Below are positions 26,575-35,635 of a stretch of DNA of 64,000 nt, piece after piece; position 1 is the stretch's first letter, and each line of letters starts with the position of its first letter. This stretch comes from Halobacillus halophilus (lineage in GTDB: Bacteria; Bacillota; Bacilli; Bacillales; Halobacillaceae): contig NZ_JAIVAL010000001.1 of NCBI RefSeq assembly GCF_020171985.1, positions 744,001 through 808,000 on the forward strand. Reading direction: 5' to 3'. The notes under the pieces were generated by a model. It saw only the letters and a list, made by a program, of their open reading frames with translations. It ran no database searches and was not told the origin of the DNA. The translations under genes and the position numbers were made by a program.

Positions 26575-27195
26575 TTATATTCCGTATGCGAATTGAATCA
26601 GTGTACGTACACCGATATAAGATATAGCGACAAAAACTACAATGCTTGCATAAGTCATGACTAGCTGTGAACGTGGAGAAACAGTAATTCCCCAGCTTAC
26701 ACAGAAGGACCATAGACCATTAGCAAAGTGAAAAGTAGTTGAAACCACCCCTACTATGTAGAACCAGAAAAAGAATGGCTCCGTAAGGATACCTTCCATT
26801 AAAGAATAGTTAAGTTCTGCCCAGCCGAAGCCGATGGCAATCCTTGTTTCCCATACGTGCCAAGCTACGAAAATCAAAGTCAGAATACCTGTAATACGCT
26901 GAAGCATAAACATCCAGTTTCTGAAATACCCGAAGTTCGACAAATTACTCTTAGCTGTGAATGCGATATATACTCCATAAATAGAATGGAATAATAGTGG
27001 TAAGAAAATAATAAATATTTCCAAAACATATCGATATGGCAAGCTCTCCATAAAATGAGCTGCTGCATTGAATGCTTCTGGACCACGTGTTGCAAAGAAG
27101 TTCACAGTTAAGTGCTGAAGCAGAAAGATCCCGATGGGAACTACCCCTAATAATGAATGTAGTCTTCGATTAACATATCCGCGTGTTCCCGCCAT
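26575..27195 (-). CDS. sdhC: Succinate dehydrogenase cytochrome b558 subunit
   Basis: Membrane anchor of complex II that binds two heme b groups and reduces menaquinone. The 206-residue protein has five membrane helices and family histidines (RRLHSLLG, LLQHLTVN, HFMESLP, AWHVWETR, FHFANGLWSF). ATG 27195 (MAGTRGYVNRRL) follows GGGGGG; a TTG 15 bases upstream was rejected. First gene of sdhCAB, with a good promoter and a 145-base leader that contains a possible CcpA site. Confidence 0.96.
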   Translation of the reverse strand: MAGTRGYVNRRLHSLLGVVPIGIFLLQHLTVNFFATRGPEAFNAAAHFMESLPYRYVLEIFIIFLPLLFHSIYGVYIAFTAKSNLSNFGYFRNWMFMLQRITGILTLIFVAWHVWETRIAIGFGWAELNYSLMEGILTEPFFFWFYIVGVVSTTFHFANGLWSFCVSWGITVSPRSQLVMTYASIVVFVAISYIGVRTLIQFAYGI

Positions 27196-27250
27196 GTTTA
27201 CCCCCCTCAAAATGATAACAGAAAGAATGAATTTGAAAATTTTTCAGACA

Positions 27251-27265
27251 GTTAAGCGCTTTACA
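27251..27265. promoter_or_regulatory. Possible CcpA (cre) site in the sdh leader
   Basis: The minus strand reads TGTAAAGCGCTTAAC; the core AAAGCGCTTA fits the cre core AAARCGYTTW fully, but the outer WTG does not match. It is about 75 bases downstream of the transcription start, a roadblock position. Confidence 0.4.
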
Positions 27266-27338
27266 AGCCCTCAAAAATAATAAACAAATCCCCTTTATCC
27301 ATTCACCCTCTGTTAAATGTACAGTTTGTGACATATTT

Positions 27339-27367
27339 ATTGTACTTCTATCCACTAGGAGCGTCAA
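27339..27367 (-). promoter_or_regulatory. Sigma-A promoter of sdhCAB
   Basis: TTGACG (-35), 17-bp spacer, TACAAT (-10). Divergent from the yslB promoter about 70 bases away. Confidence 0.75.
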
Positions 27368-27435
27368 GAAAGCCAGTCTATAAAATGCTCAAAAATACAC
27401 ATTTATTTCCTTTCCATAAAATGAAACAATAATTA

Positions 27436-27464
27436 TTGCGCCATGTCGCATTTCGGGTGATAAT
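27436..27464 (+). promoter_or_regulatory. Sigma-A promoter of yslB
   Basis: TTGCGC (-35), 17-bp spacer, GATAAT (-10), about 15 bases before the ribosome binding site of yslB. Confidence 0.6.
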
Positions 27465-27486
27465 AAAATAGAAAGGAATGAGTGTA

Positions 27487-27921
27487 TTGGAAGAATCTAC
27501 AAAATTAGACAAAAATATTTTATCATCACTGGTCACCACAGGTGCAGGTTATGATATCATGCGCTACCAAACCTTACCTGATTTCCTTGGCCAGGATGCC
27601 CCGTACCTGTTATACCTTATGGGTAAAAACATGGCACGCCAAACAAACATTAATAATTACGACGAACTCTATGAATTTTTTCAATATACGGGGTGGGGAG
27701 ACCTCTCATTGGTCAAAGAAAAGAAAAAACAAATGATTTTTAAACTGACCGGGCATATAATCGAGAAACGATTAAGCCAGGAACTCTTTCACATTGATTA
27801 CAGACTAGAATGCGGATTTTTAGCTGAAATCATTCAGACACTCACAGGTCAAACCTATGAATGTCTGGAAGAAAAATATACAAAAGAGAAATACATAGAA
27901 CTTACAGCTATGATCACGTAA
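27487..27921 (+). CDS. yslB: DUF2507 family protein YslB
   Basis: Soluble protein of about 144 residues, function unknown, in the DUF2507 family; conserved marks are LPDFLGQDAPYLLYLMGKNMAR and the GWGDL turn. It is adjacent to and divergent from sdhC; the sdhC-yslB-(lysC)-uvrC neighbourhood is as in B. subtilis, but lysC is missing here. The start is uncertain: AAAGGA abuts ATG 27478 with no spacer, so TTG 27487, nine bases after it, is preferred. It converges on uvrC with a 15-base gap and no visible terminator. Confidence 0.82.
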   Translation: MEESTKLDKNILSSLVTTGAGYDIMRYQTLPDFLGQDAPYLLYLMGKNMARQTNINNYDELYEFFQYTGWGDLSLVKEKKKQMIFKLTGHIIEKRLSQELFHIDYRLECGFLAEIIQTLTGQTYECLEEKYTKEKYIELTAMIT

Positions 27922-27936
27922 TACAGAGCCACCAGC

Positions 27937-29733
27937 CTATTCTTCAGCTGACTCTGGTTCTTCCTGATTTAAATGAATGAGAATGGTATTGGCCACAGGC
28001 TCAGGGATCCCTAATTTAGTCAGATCCTGAAGTCCAGCAGTTTTAATCTCAGGTACAGACTTAAAGTGTCTCAGCAGCAAGCGACGACGTTTTTGTCCAA
28101 CTCCTGGAATTTTATCTAATTCAGACTGAATCGCCCCTTTTCCTCTAAGCTGACGATGGAACGTAATAGCGAAACGGTGAACTTCATCCTGAATCCTCTG
28201 GACAAGATAAAATTCTTGGGAATTACGATCGAGATTCATAATAGCCGGTGGTTCTCCGTAAAGGAGTTCACTGGTTTTATGTTTATCGTCTTTTGCTAGA
28301 CCACATAAAGGGATATCGAGTCCAAGTTCATTTTCAAGTACATCCATAGCAGCTGACATTTGACCTTTCCCACCATCCACTACGATTAAGTCTGGTAAAG
28401 GTAATTCCTCTTTAAGTACTCGCTTATACCTTCTTCTAATCACTTCTCTCATCGTGTCATAATCATCCGGTCCACTTACATCACGTACTTTATACTTTCT
28501 GTATTCCTTCTTATTTGGCTTTCCGTCAATAAACACTACCATAGCAGACACAGGGTCTGCTCCTTGAATATTGGAGTTATCAAAGGCTTCAATACGATGC
28601 GGTGTTTCGATATTCATATGATCTCCCAGTGCCTCTACTGCTTTAATGGTACGCTCTTCATCTCTTTCGATAAGTGCGAACTTTTCCTCTAAAGCAATAC
28701 TTGCGTTTTTCATAGCAAGTTCGACGAGCTCTTTCTTACGCCCTCTCATAGGGATGTGCACCTTGGTTTCAAGAACACCTTCAAGAACTTCTGTGTTGGT
28801 AGCGACGGGTACAAGTACTTGTTTCGGATAAGGATGATTCTGATGAAGATAGAACCGGCCAATATAACTGAGGAACGTTTCCTCTGGATCATCAAAGAAT
28901 GGAAACAAAGCAACATCCCTTTCGATCAATTTACCTCTTCGTACAAAGAATACCTGTACGCACATCCATCCTTTATCGTACGAATATCCAAAAATGTCTC
29001 TGTCTACCTGGTCATTCATCGTCATTTTCTGCTGTTCCATAACCGACTCGATATGATCAATTTGGTCACGAAGCTCCTTAGCTCGCTCAAAATCAAGGGA
29101 TTCTGAAGCTTCATACATGCGCTTTTTTAGGTCTTTTTTAATATCAGCATGGCCGCCGCTCAAGAATGAGGTAATGTTCTGTACAATTTCCTGGTTCGTT
29201 TCCTTAGATACAGGGTATTCGCAGGGACCTAAACACTGATGCATGTGATAATATAGACACACACGATCAGGCATCGTGTTGCATTTCCTAAGGGGATATA
29301 AACGATCCAGCAATTTCTTGGTTTCCCTGGCCGCAATTACGTTTGGATAGGGTCCAAAATATTTACCATTATCCTTTTTTACATTTCGGGTCACAATCAG
29401 ACGGGGATGGCGCTCTGCAGTAACTTTTAAATAAGGGTAAGTTTTATCATCTTTCAATAAAACGTTATATTTTGGATCATATTTTTTTATCAAATTCATT
29501 TCAAGAATTAGCGCTTCTATCTCAGAAGTCGTAACAATGTATTCAAAGTCTACAATCTCTCTCACTAGACGCTGGGTTTTTCCATCATGAGCTCCTGTAA
29601 AATAGGAGCGCACGCGATTTTTTAAAACCTTGGATTTACCTACGTAAATAATCGTTCCATTTTTATCTTTCATGAGGTAGCAGCCCGGCTGATCTGGTAA
29701 TACAGCCAGCTTTTCTTTTATTGTTGAATTCAT
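27937..29733 (-). CDS. uvrC: Excinuclease ABC subunit C
   Basis: Makes both incisions in nucleotide excision repair after UvrAB mark the damage. The 598-residue protein has an N-terminal GIY-YIG nuclease ([18 protein letters not shown]), a UVR motif that binds UvrB (about 205-235, [22 protein letters not shown]), an RNase H-like second nuclease (FDNSNIQG ... VVDGGKGQ) and a C-terminal helix-hairpin-helix pair ([16 protein letters not shown]). ATG 29733 has GGAGTG upstream. Located next to trxA as in B. subtilis. Confidence 0.97.
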   Translation of the reverse strand: MNSTIKEKLAVLPDQPGCYLMKDKNGTIIYVGKSKVLKNRVRSYFTGAHDGKTQRLVREIVDFEYIVTTSEIEALILEMNLIKKYDPKYNVLLKDDKTYPYLKVTAERHPRLIVTRNVKKDNGKYFGPYPNVIAARETKKLLDRLYPLRKCNTMPDRVCLYYHMHQCLGPCEYPVSKETNQEIVQNITSFLSGGHADIKKDLKKRMYEASESLDFERAKELRDQIDHIESVMEQQKMTMNDQVDRDIFGYSYDKGWMCVQVFFVRRGKLIERDVALFPFFDDPEETFLSYIGRFYLHQNHPYPKQVLVPVATNTEVLEGVLETKVHIPMRGRKKELVELAMKNASIALEEKFALIERDEERTIKAVEALGDHMNIETPHRIEAFDNSNIQGADPVSAMVVFIDGKPNKKEYRKYKVRDVSGPDDYDTMREVIRRRYKRVLKEELPLPDLIVVDGGKGQMSAAMDVLENELGLDIPLCGLAKDDKHKTSELLYGEPPAIMNLDRNSQEFYLVQRIQDEVHRFAITFHRQLRGKGAIQSELDKIPGVGQKRRRLLLRHFKSVPEIKTAGLQDLTKLGIPEPVANTILIHLNQEEPESAEE

Positions 29734-29788
29734 AGGATTTCACTCCATATATTAGAAATCTATATTAAACGTATCACACGAAGGAAAT

Positions 29789-29794
29789 ATTATA
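29789..29794 (-). promoter_or_regulatory. -10 element of a likely uvrC promoter
   Basis: Perfect TATAAT on the minus strand, 55 bases before uvrC. A TTGAAA lies only 14 bases upstream, too near for a normal spacer; the 17-bp position has GTATTG. No clear LexA box was found. Confidence 0.4.
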
Positions 29795-29860
29795 CAAAAA
29801 ATAAATGATTTCAATACGCTTTTCCCTATAAGAGAACACTTGAAATTTCTCACCTATAAA

Positions 29861-29891
29861 AAGGACCGCGCTGCTATGCAACGCGGTCCTT
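29861..29891 (-). terminator. Terminator of trxA
   Basis: 10-bp stem AAGGACCGCG / CGCGGTCCTT with an 11-base loop and a TTTATAGG tail on the minus strand, 15 bases after the trxA stop. Confidence 0.8.
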
Positions 29892-29905
29892 CTTAAAGAT
29901 TTTAC

Positions 29906-30220
29906 TTACGCGTGTTTTGAGATGAGTTCAGCCAACTGTTCTTTTGGCTGGAAGCCGATGACCTGGTCTACGACTTTACCGTCTTTAAAGAGCAATAATG
30001 TCGGAATACTCATTACTCCATACTTACCAGCTGTTTCCTGGTTCTCATCTACATCAAGTTTAACAATTTTCACTTGATCGCTCATTTCTTCATCCAGTTC
30101 TTCAAGAACCGGTGCGATCATTTTGCAAGGTCCGCACCATGGAGCCCAAAAATCTGCTAGTACTAAACCATCATTTGTTTCGTTAGTGAAATTTTGATCT
30201 GTTGCTTTTACAATTGCCAT
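29906..30220 (-). CDS. trxA: Thioredoxin
   Basis: Cytoplasmic disulfide reductase. The 104-residue protein has the WCGPC redox site (Cys29, Cys32) after FWAP, the conserved cis-Pro in SIPTLLLF and the usual thioredoxin fold length. ATG 30220 follows GGAGG. It has its own promoter and terminator, and lies between etfA and uvrC as in B. subtilis. Confidence 0.97.
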   Translation of the reverse strand: MAIVKATDQNFTNETNDGLVLADFWAPWCGPCKMIAPVLEELDEEMSDQVKIVKLDVDENQETAGKYGVMSIPTLLLFKDGKVVDQVIGFQPKEQLAELISKHA

Positions 30221-30254
30221 TCTCTATTCCTCCTCGAACTTTTATTCTGTTTAG

Positions 30255-30284
30255 AGTATATCACTATCTATTTTTAGTGACTAA
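30255..30284 (-). promoter_or_regulatory. Candidate promoter of trxA
   Basis: TTAGTC (-35), 18-bp spacer, TATACT (-10) with TGA before the -10. A GTTTAA/GGGTAT pair just upstream is spaced too closely for a sigma-B promoter. Confidence 0.5.
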
Positions 30285-30316
30285 CAATTTGTTTATACCC
30301 TATTTAAACATGGAAC

Positions 30317-30350
30317 AAAAGCCGAAGCCAATAAATCGGCTTCGGCTTTT
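30317..30350 (-). terminator. Terminator of the fad/etf operon
   Basis: Perfect 13-bp stem AAAAGCCGAAGCC / GGCTTCGGCTTTT with an 8-base loop, five bases after the etfA stop. Confidence 0.85.
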
Positions 30351-30355
30351 TAAAT

Positions 30356-31336
30356 TTATGCATTCACTTTCATTTGTTTAACTTCCTCAATCAACTTCGG
30401 TACTACATCAAATAAATCCCCTACTATACCGTAATCTGCTACATTAAAGATATTTGCCTCAGGGTCTTTATTAATCGCAACAATTACTTTAGAGTTCGAC
30501 ATACCTGCCAAGTGTTGAATAGCACCAGAAATTCCGCAGGCAATATATAAGTCTGGAGTAACCACTTTACCAGTCTGGCCAATCTGAAGTGAATAATCAC
30601 AATACCCTGCGTCACAAGCACCACGAGATGCTCCTACTGTTCCATTAAGGGTATCTGCCAGCTCTTGTAAGGGTTCAAATCCTTCTGAACTCTTAACGCC
30701 ACGACCTCCGGCCACGATAACTTTAGCTTCCGATAAGTCCACACCCTCAGAAGATTTCTTGATCACATCTTTAATGATGGTTCGGATGTTTGTAATCTCG
30801 ACCTCTTTTTCTGTAACTTCTCCCGCAAGAGAATCATCACGTGTTAAGGCAGGAATATTATTAGGACGGATTGTGGCGAATACAAGCCCATCTGTAATTT
30901 CCTTCTTCTCAAAGGCTTTTCCTGAATAAATTGGGCGTGTGAATACAATATTTCCATCCTCCACCACTACTTCTGTGGCGTCTGAAACAAGTCCTGATTC
31001 TAATCTGCTTGCTAGTTTTGGAGTTACATCTTTACCAATAGCAGTGTGTCCCATTATTATACCCTCAGGAGATTCGTCTTTAATCACCTGATAAATTGCC
31101 TGACCGTACCCGTCAGATGTATACGTTTTCAATTCTTCATTTGCAACAGTGATTACTCGTGAAGCACCGTAGTACACCATCTCTTGTGCCATAGAACTTA
31201 AATCTCCTGCACCACAAAGCACCCCTACTACTTCTCCACCATCACTAACTATATTTCCTGCTGCAATCGCTTCAAAAGTTACATTACGCAGGGATCCTTC
31301 TCTAGCTTCCCCAATTACTAAAACTTTTTTACTCAT
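30356..31336 (-). CDS. etfA: Electron transfer flavoprotein alpha subunit
   Basis: Forms the ETF heterodimer with EtfB and takes electrons from acyl-CoA dehydrogenase to the respiratory chain during fatty-acid oxidation. The 326-residue protein ends in the FAD-binding region (VGASRGACDAGY, QIGQTGKVVTPDLYIACGISGA, AINKDPEANIF). ATG 31336 has AAAGGAG upstream. It lies 27 bases after etfB in the fadR-fadB-etfB-etfA unit. Confidence 0.96.
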   Translation of the reverse strand: MSKKVLVIGEAREGSLRNVTFEAIAAGNIVSDGGEVVGVLCGAGDLSSMAQEMVYYGASRVITVANEELKTYTSDGYGQAIYQVIKDESPEGIIMGHTAIGKDVTPKLASRLESGLVSDATEVVVEDGNIVFTRPIYSGKAFEKKEITDGLVFATIRPNNIPALTRDDSLAGEVTEKEVEITNIRTIIKDVIKKSSEGVDLSEAKVIVAGGRGVKSSEGFEPLQELADTLNGTVGASRGACDAGYCDYSLQIGQTGKVVTPDLYIACGISGAIQHLAGMSNSKVIVAINKDPEANIFNVADYGIVGDLFDVVPKLIEEVKQMKVNA

Positions 31337-31363
31337 AACGATTCTCCTTTCCCGGTCCTCTAT

Positions 31364-32137
31364 TTACAGTACTTTAGCTTCGGTTTTAAGCAACGATACT
31401 AATTCTTTAACCTGATCAGCCGTTTCACCTTCCAGAACTTTACCTGCTTGCTTTTCAGGTGGAAGGAAAATTTCAGTAGTCTTCGTTTTAGGCTCGACGT
31501 CGTCTTCCTCTAAATCTAAATCATCTAATTCAAGCTCTTCTAATGGCTTTTTCTTCGCTTTCATAATTCCTGGTAAGGATGGATAGCGTGGCTCATTCAA
31601 ACCTTGCTGGCACGTAACAAGCAGCGGAAGCGAGGTTTCTACTTTCTCGACATCTCCCTCGACATCTCGGTCAATCGTTACAGTTGTTCCGTCAATTTCT
31701 ATTTTTGTGATGGTCGTAACACAAGGCATATCAAGTCTTTCAGCCAAACGAGGTCCTACTTGTCCGCTCGCCTCATCAATAGCTACGTTTCCTCCCAGGA
31801 TAAGATCTACATCACGATCAGCGAAGAAAGCTTCAAGGATTTTAACTGTAGTAAACTGATCGCCTTCCTCTAAATCGTCTTCTGTATTAATGAGAACGGC
31901 CTGATCAGCTCCCATGGCTAATGCTGTACGCAATTGTTTCTCTGCATCCTCTTCACCAATTGTTACTACAGTGACCTCTCCTCCATGTTCATCACGAATC
32001 TTAATTGCTTCTTCCACTGCATATTCATCATAAGGATTGATAATATATTCTGCGCTATCATCTTCAATCTTTCCATTAGCTACCGATATTTTTTCTTCTG
32101 TATCAAAGGTTCTTTTAAGTAAGACAAAAATGTTCAT
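31364..32137 (-). CDS. etfB: Electron transfer flavoprotein beta subunit
   Basis: Partner of EtfA; binds AMP and contacts dehydrogenases. The 257-residue product has the family blocks NPYDEYAVEEAIK, TALAMGADQAVLI, DASGQVGPRLAERL (as EASGQVGPRLAERL) and the AKKKPLEELEL recognition-loop region. The ribosome site AGGAGG lies before ATG 32137. It follows fadB by 17 bases. Confidence 0.96.
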   Translation of the reverse strand: MNIFVLLKRTFDTEEKISVANGKIEDDSAEYIINPYDEYAVEEAIKIRDEHGGEVTVVTIGEEDAEKQLRTALAMGADQAVLINTEDDLEEGDQFTTVKILEAFFADRDVDLILGGNVAIDEASGQVGPRLAERLDMPCVTTITKIEIDGTTVTIDRDVEGDVEKVETSLPLLVTCQQGLNEPRYPSLPGIMKAKKKPLEELELDDLDLEEDDVEPKTKTTEIFLPPEKQAGKVLEGETADQVKELVSLLKTEAKVL

Positions 32138-32154
32138 TTACATAACCTCCTGGA

Positions 32155-32928
32155 CTATTTATCTTTAAATTCCGGTTTTCTTTTTTCAATAAAAGCTTGG
32201 ATGCCTTCCTTAGCATCCTCGTTTCCAAAGACTGCTCCGAATGCTGAAGCTTCCGCGTTTACGCCTTCACTAAACGTGGCCGTATGAGCATAGGGGATTA
32301 AATTCATTACCTGGTTAATCGCCGGCCCGCTTTTCGAAGCAATCGTACGAGCCAGCTTTTCAGCTTGTTCGAATACTTCTTCCCCCGGGAAACTTTGATT
32401 TGCCAAACCGATCGAAGCAGCCTCACTGCCTGATATTGGCACACCAGTTAATATCATCTCATATGCTTTAGGAGCACCCACATATCTTGGGAGTCGTTGA
32501 GTGCCGGCAAACCCTGGTACAATCCCAAGGTTAATTTCCGGAAGACCAATCTTTGCGTCTTCTGCCACGTAACGTATATGACATGCCATGGCAAGCTCCA
32601 AACCTCCACCTAGCGCTGCTCCGTGAATAGCCGCTACCACCGGGATATGAAAGTTTTCTATTCTGTTGAACAGTTCCTGCCCTTTGCTGGACAGTCCCTC
32701 ATAATCAGAGGCTCCTTGCAAGGAGGTAAATTCTTTAATATCAGCTCCTGCTGAAAAAAACTTTCCTTCTCCTTTAAGTAGAATGGCTTTAACCGAAGCA
32801 TCTTGTTCTATCCGGTCCATTTCTTCTGACAAATCTTGAAGGATAGTGCTGGACAGAGCATTCGCTGGTGGACTCTGTATCGTAATTTCTGCTACTTGTT
32901 CTTTTACTTGTAATGTAAGAGTTGACAA
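32155..32928 (-). CDS. fadB: Enoyl-CoA hydratase/isomerase family protein FadB (YsiB)
   Basis: Hydrates trans-2-enoyl-CoA in fatty-acid beta-oxidation. The 257-residue crotonase-fold product has the oxyanion-hole segments SAGADIKEF and HGAALGGGLELAMACH and the catalytic Glu region LPEINLGIVPGFAGTQRLPR. The start is TTG 32928, with GGAGGG seven bases upstream; no suitable ATG is nearby. It is 15 bases after fadR. Confidence 0.93.
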   Translation of the reverse strand: MSTLTLQVKEQVAEITIQSPPANALSSTILQDLSEEMDRIEQDASVKAILLKGEGKFFSAGADIKEFTSLQGASDYEGLSSKGQELFNRIENFHIPVVAAIHGAALGGGLELAMACHIRYVAEDAKIGLPEINLGIVPGFAGTQRLPRYVGAPKAYEMILTGVPISGSEAASIGLANQSFPGEEVFEQAEKLARTIASKSGPAINQVMNLIPYAHTATFSEGVNAEASAFGAVFGNEDAKEGIQAFIEKRKPEFKDK

Positions 32929-32943
32929 CCAAATTCCCTCCTT

Positions 32944-33534
32944 TTAATTTTTGGAATGGGCTAATCCATGGATAAATAAACTATGGACTTCTTTTGCCTG
33001 GTCTACTATGTTATAGCGCTGTTCTTTCATAACCCAGTTTGTCACCGTCTCATCCATAGTTCCAAAAATCATTTGGCGGACAAGACGGCGATCCAGGTTA
33101 TCACGAAACAGCCCTTCTTCTACCCCTTCTTGAACAATCTCATCAATGACATTTAAATAACCTTTTAAAACTTCATTGATTTTTTGTCTGAGTTCTGAGT
33201 TGGATTGACGGAGCTCTAACTGAGTAACTATAGCTAAATGATGATCTGCAGCAAGCTGCTCAAAATGAGTCTCAATCAATTTGAGAAGTTTTTCCTCAGC
33301 TGATTGTCTAGAAGTGGTTTCCTCCTGAATTCTCTCTATGAATTGCCCCATTTTCTCCTGGAATAGCGAAACAAGTATATCTTCCTTGTTTTTAAAATAA
33401 AGATAAATTGTACCATCCGCCACTCCCGCTTTCTTAGCAATTTTTGAAACTTGCGAAGAGTGGTATCCATTTTCAGCAATGACTTCCACCGCTGCATCAA
33501 TAATTTGTTTGTATTTAGGTTTGTTCTTTTTCAC
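32944..33534 (-). CDS. fadR: TetR-family repressor of fatty-acid degradation FadR (YsiA)
   Basis: 196-residue repressor that in B. subtilis binds fad operators and is released by long-chain acyl-CoA. The N-terminal helix-turn-helix (KKNKPKYKQIIDAAVEVIAE, then GYHSSQVSKIAKKAGVADGTIY) is nearly the same as B. subtilis FadR; the rest is the acyl-CoA-binding domain. GTG 33534 is the start, six bases after CAGGAG; the 16-codon upstream extension runs through its operator. An operator and promoter lie directly upstream, so it regulates its own unit. Confidence 0.95.
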   Translation of the reverse strand: MKKNKPKYKQIIDAAVEVIAENGYHSSQVSKIAKKAGVADGTIYLYFKNKEDILVSLFQEKMGQFIERIQEETTSRQSAEEKLLKLIETHFEQLAADHHLAIVTQLELRQSNSELRQKINEVLKGYLNVIDEIVQEGVEEGLFRDNLDRRLVRQMIFGTMDETVTNWVMKEQRYNIVDQAKEVHSLFIHGLAHSKN

Positions 33535-33563
33535 TACAATCTCCTGCCTATCTTTGTTGAAAA

Positions 33564-33581
33564 TGAATGAATGGTCATTCA
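33564..33581. promoter_or_regulatory. FadR operator upstream of fadR
   Basis: TGAATGAATGGTCATTCA matches the B. subtilis FadR consensus TGAATGAMTANTCATTCA at all but one fixed position. It lies just downstream of the -10, over the likely transcription start. Confidence 0.85.
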
Positions 33582-33587
33582 TCTATT

Positions 33588-33616
33588 ATACTACTATCCA
33601 GAAAAATATCTGTCAA
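33588..33616 (-). promoter_or_regulatory. Promoter of fadR-fadB-etfB-etfA
   Basis: Perfect TTGACA (-35), 17-bp spacer, TAGTAT (-10); an overlapping TATAAT three bases further would need a 20-bp spacer. It makes the downstream four genes independent of lcfA. Confidence 0.7.
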
Positions 33617-33641
33617 CTTTCATTTACCACTCTTTTAAATT

Positions 33642-35345
33642 TTATTGAATACTTTCTGTACCCTCTAATTTTCTTTTTTCTTCTTCCACCAACGTACGTC
33701 TTAAAATTTTACCCACTGCCGTTTTTGGAAGTTCTTCACGGAATTCATAGATGCGTGGCACTTTATAGGAAGCTATATTCTTACGGCAGTACGCATCTAA
33801 TTCTTCTTCTGATATTTCGCTTCCCTGCTTTTTCACGATAAATGCCTTGACGGTTTCACCTCGATAAGGGTCTGGAACACCAACGATAACGGCCTCCTGT
33901 ATTTCTGAATGTTCATATAATACTTCTTCCACTTCACGTGGGTAAATATTATACCCTCCAGCAATAATCATATCTTTTTTACGGTCTACTACATAAAAGT
34001 AACCTTCTTCATCCATACGGCCCATGTCTCCTGTACGAAACCACCCATCTTCACTTAGAACTTGTGCTGTTTCTTCAGGCTTATTCCAATAACCTTTCAT
34101 CACTTGCGGGCCTTTAACTACAATTTCACCAATTTCTCCGACGTCTGCTTCTTCGTCTGCTTCCATATGGTATATTTTAGCATCTGTATCAGGCCAAGGA
34201 ATTCCTACGCTTCCACTGACGCGCCTCCCCCAAATTAAATTGGAATGAGTGGTGGGAGAAGTCTCAGTTAACCCATACCCTTCTACAAGTTTGCCATTCG
34301 TAATTCTTTCAAAATTCTCTTGAACTTCTACCGGAAGAGGTGCTGAGCCGCTTATACACGCCTCTATTGAAGATAAATCATATTTTTTCAGATTGGGATG
34401 ATTTAAAAGGGCGATATAGATCGTAGGGGCTCCTGGAAATAAAGTTGGCCGCTGCTTTTCAATCACTTTTAACACTTCTTCTACATCGAATTTAGGCATT
34501 AAAACCATTTTATTTCCCATCATTACGGAAAGGTTCATAACTGAGGTCATACCGTACACATGGAAGAATGGGAGAATGGCGAGTACCACTTCCTTACCTT
34601 CTTCACATTTGTACAACCACCTTTTAGCCATTTGCGTATTTACAACAAGATTGTAATGAGTCAGCATAACTCCTTTCGGAAAACCAGTAGTTCCACCAGT
34701 ATATTGGAGAAGAGCCAAATCTTCTTTAGGATCTACCTTAACTGGTGTTACATTTCCGCTTGCTGTTTTTAGTATGTTCTTCCAAATGTGAGTGTCACTC
34801 GATTGTTCCGGCTTTACTAGTACCTGATATTGTCTCTTCTGTACAAATGGATACAGCCTGTTTTTTGGAAATGGCAGATAATCTTTAATGCCGGTAACAA
34901 TAATATGTTCAAGCGGGGTGTTCGGTTTAACATTAGCTGCTTTGGGATAAAGGATATCCAGGCAGATAATCATTTTAGTTCCTGAATCTTTCATTTGATA
35001 CTCAAGCTCTCTCTCCATATATAAAGGATTAGTTTGGACCACAATTCCTCCTGCCATTAGGATAGCATAATAGGCAATCACAGACTGAGGGCAGTTAGGG
35101 AGCATTATAGATACGCGGTCTCCTTTATTTAAACCTTTCTCTTGTAAATAGCTGGCAAGTAACCGCGATTCCTTATAAATCTGTTCATAGGTTAATTCCT
35201 TCCCCATAAAATAAAGCGCTTTCTTTTCACCGTATGCCTGTGCACTTGCTTCCAAATAATCATGAAGCGGCTTTTCGTCATATTCCAAAGTGGTAGGTAC
35301 TTCTGGTGGATAATGTTCATGCCAGGGGCGTTGAAAAGTGTCCAT
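33642..35345 (-). CDS. lcfA: Long-chain fatty-acid-CoA ligase LcfA
   Basis: Activates long-chain fatty acids with ATP and CoA before beta-oxidation. The 567-residue ANL-superfamily enzyme has the P-loop YTGGTTGFPKG near residue 218, YGLTETSP near 365, GWFRTGDMG near 440 and the C-terminal catalytic Lys region (PKTAVGKILRR). Length matches B. subtilis LcfA (560). ATG 35345 has GGGAGG upstream. It is separated from fadR by 107 bases with a second promoter; the order lcfA-fadR-fadB-etfB-etfA is as in B. subtilis. Confidence 0.95.
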   Translation of the reverse strand: MDTFQRPWHEHYPPEVPTTLEYDEKPLHDYLEASAQAYGEKKALYFMGKELTYEQIYKESRLLASYLQEKGLNKGDRVSIMLPNCPQSVIAYYAILMAGGIVVQTNPLYMERELEYQMKDSGTKMIICLDILYPKAANVKPNTPLEHIIVTGIKDYLPFPKNRLYPFVQKRQYQVLVKPEQSSDTHIWKNILKTASGNVTPVKVDPKEDLALLQYTGGTTGFPKGVMLTHYNLVVNTQMAKRWLYKCEEGKEVVLAILPFFHVYGMTSVMNLSVMMGNKMVLMPKFDVEEVLKVIEKQRPTLFPGAPTIYIALLNHPNLKKYDLSSIEACISGSAPLPVEVQENFERITNGKLVEGYGLTETSPTTHSNLIWGRRVSGSVGIPWPDTDAKIYHMEADEEADVGEIGEIVVKGPQVMKGYWNKPEETAQVLSEDGWFRTGDMGRMDEEGYFYVVDRKKDMIIAGGYNIYPREVEEVLYEHSEIQEAVIVGVPDPYRGETVKAFIVKKQGSEISEEELDAYCRKNIASYKVPRIYEFREELPKTAVGKILRRTLVEEEKRKLEGTESIQ

Positions 35346-35377
35346 ATCGTATTGCCTCCCTTTAGTCTTATATATCC

Positions 35378-35406
35378 ATTATAACGATTAATGAAAAAAA
35401 ATTGAA
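35378..35406 (-). promoter_or_regulatory. Candidate promoter of lcfA
   Basis: TTCAAT (-35), 17-bp spacer, TATAAT (-10), 33 bases before lcfA. An imperfect repeat TCATTA/TAATGG lies across the spacer and -10, but it does not match the FadR consensus. Confidence 0.5.
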
Positions 35407-35469
35407 ATATAATTTTAAATTTTGAAAAAATTAACTGTGAACAATTACCTTCCATAATGATTATCTTAT

Positions 35470-35635
35470 ATGATATCTACTCGCTTTTTGCGGCTCTAGG
35501 TCACAACTTCCTGAAGGATCATCCCCCAGTTATTCTTTATTACAAGACTCTGGTATAGCCTTAAGAATCATATTGCGCAACCAAAGAATGGGAGCTTTAC
35601 TTTAAAATCAACTCGGAGGTTGAACAGCTCCTAAT
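35470..35635. other. Unexplained structured intergenic segment
   Basis: No gene with a ribosome site is visible. The segment has several pairings: GGAGCT/AGCTCC enclosing a CAAC/GTTG hairpin (35591-35630), CTTTGGT/ACCAGAG, CGCAAAAAGCG and TCCTTCAGGA. On the plus strand it runs directly into a strong terminator at 35636. It may be a small RNA, a leader, or a dispersed repeat; no known RNA family was recognised. Confidence 0.35.

Noticed and set aside
30270-30310. Sigma-B promoter of trxA (GTTTAA and GGGTAT)
   Set aside because: The two elements are only three bases apart; a proper -35 for GGGTAT is not there.
35378-35460. FadR box at the lcfA promoter
   Set aside because: Only a TCATTA/TAATGG repeat is present; it does not fit the FadR consensus.
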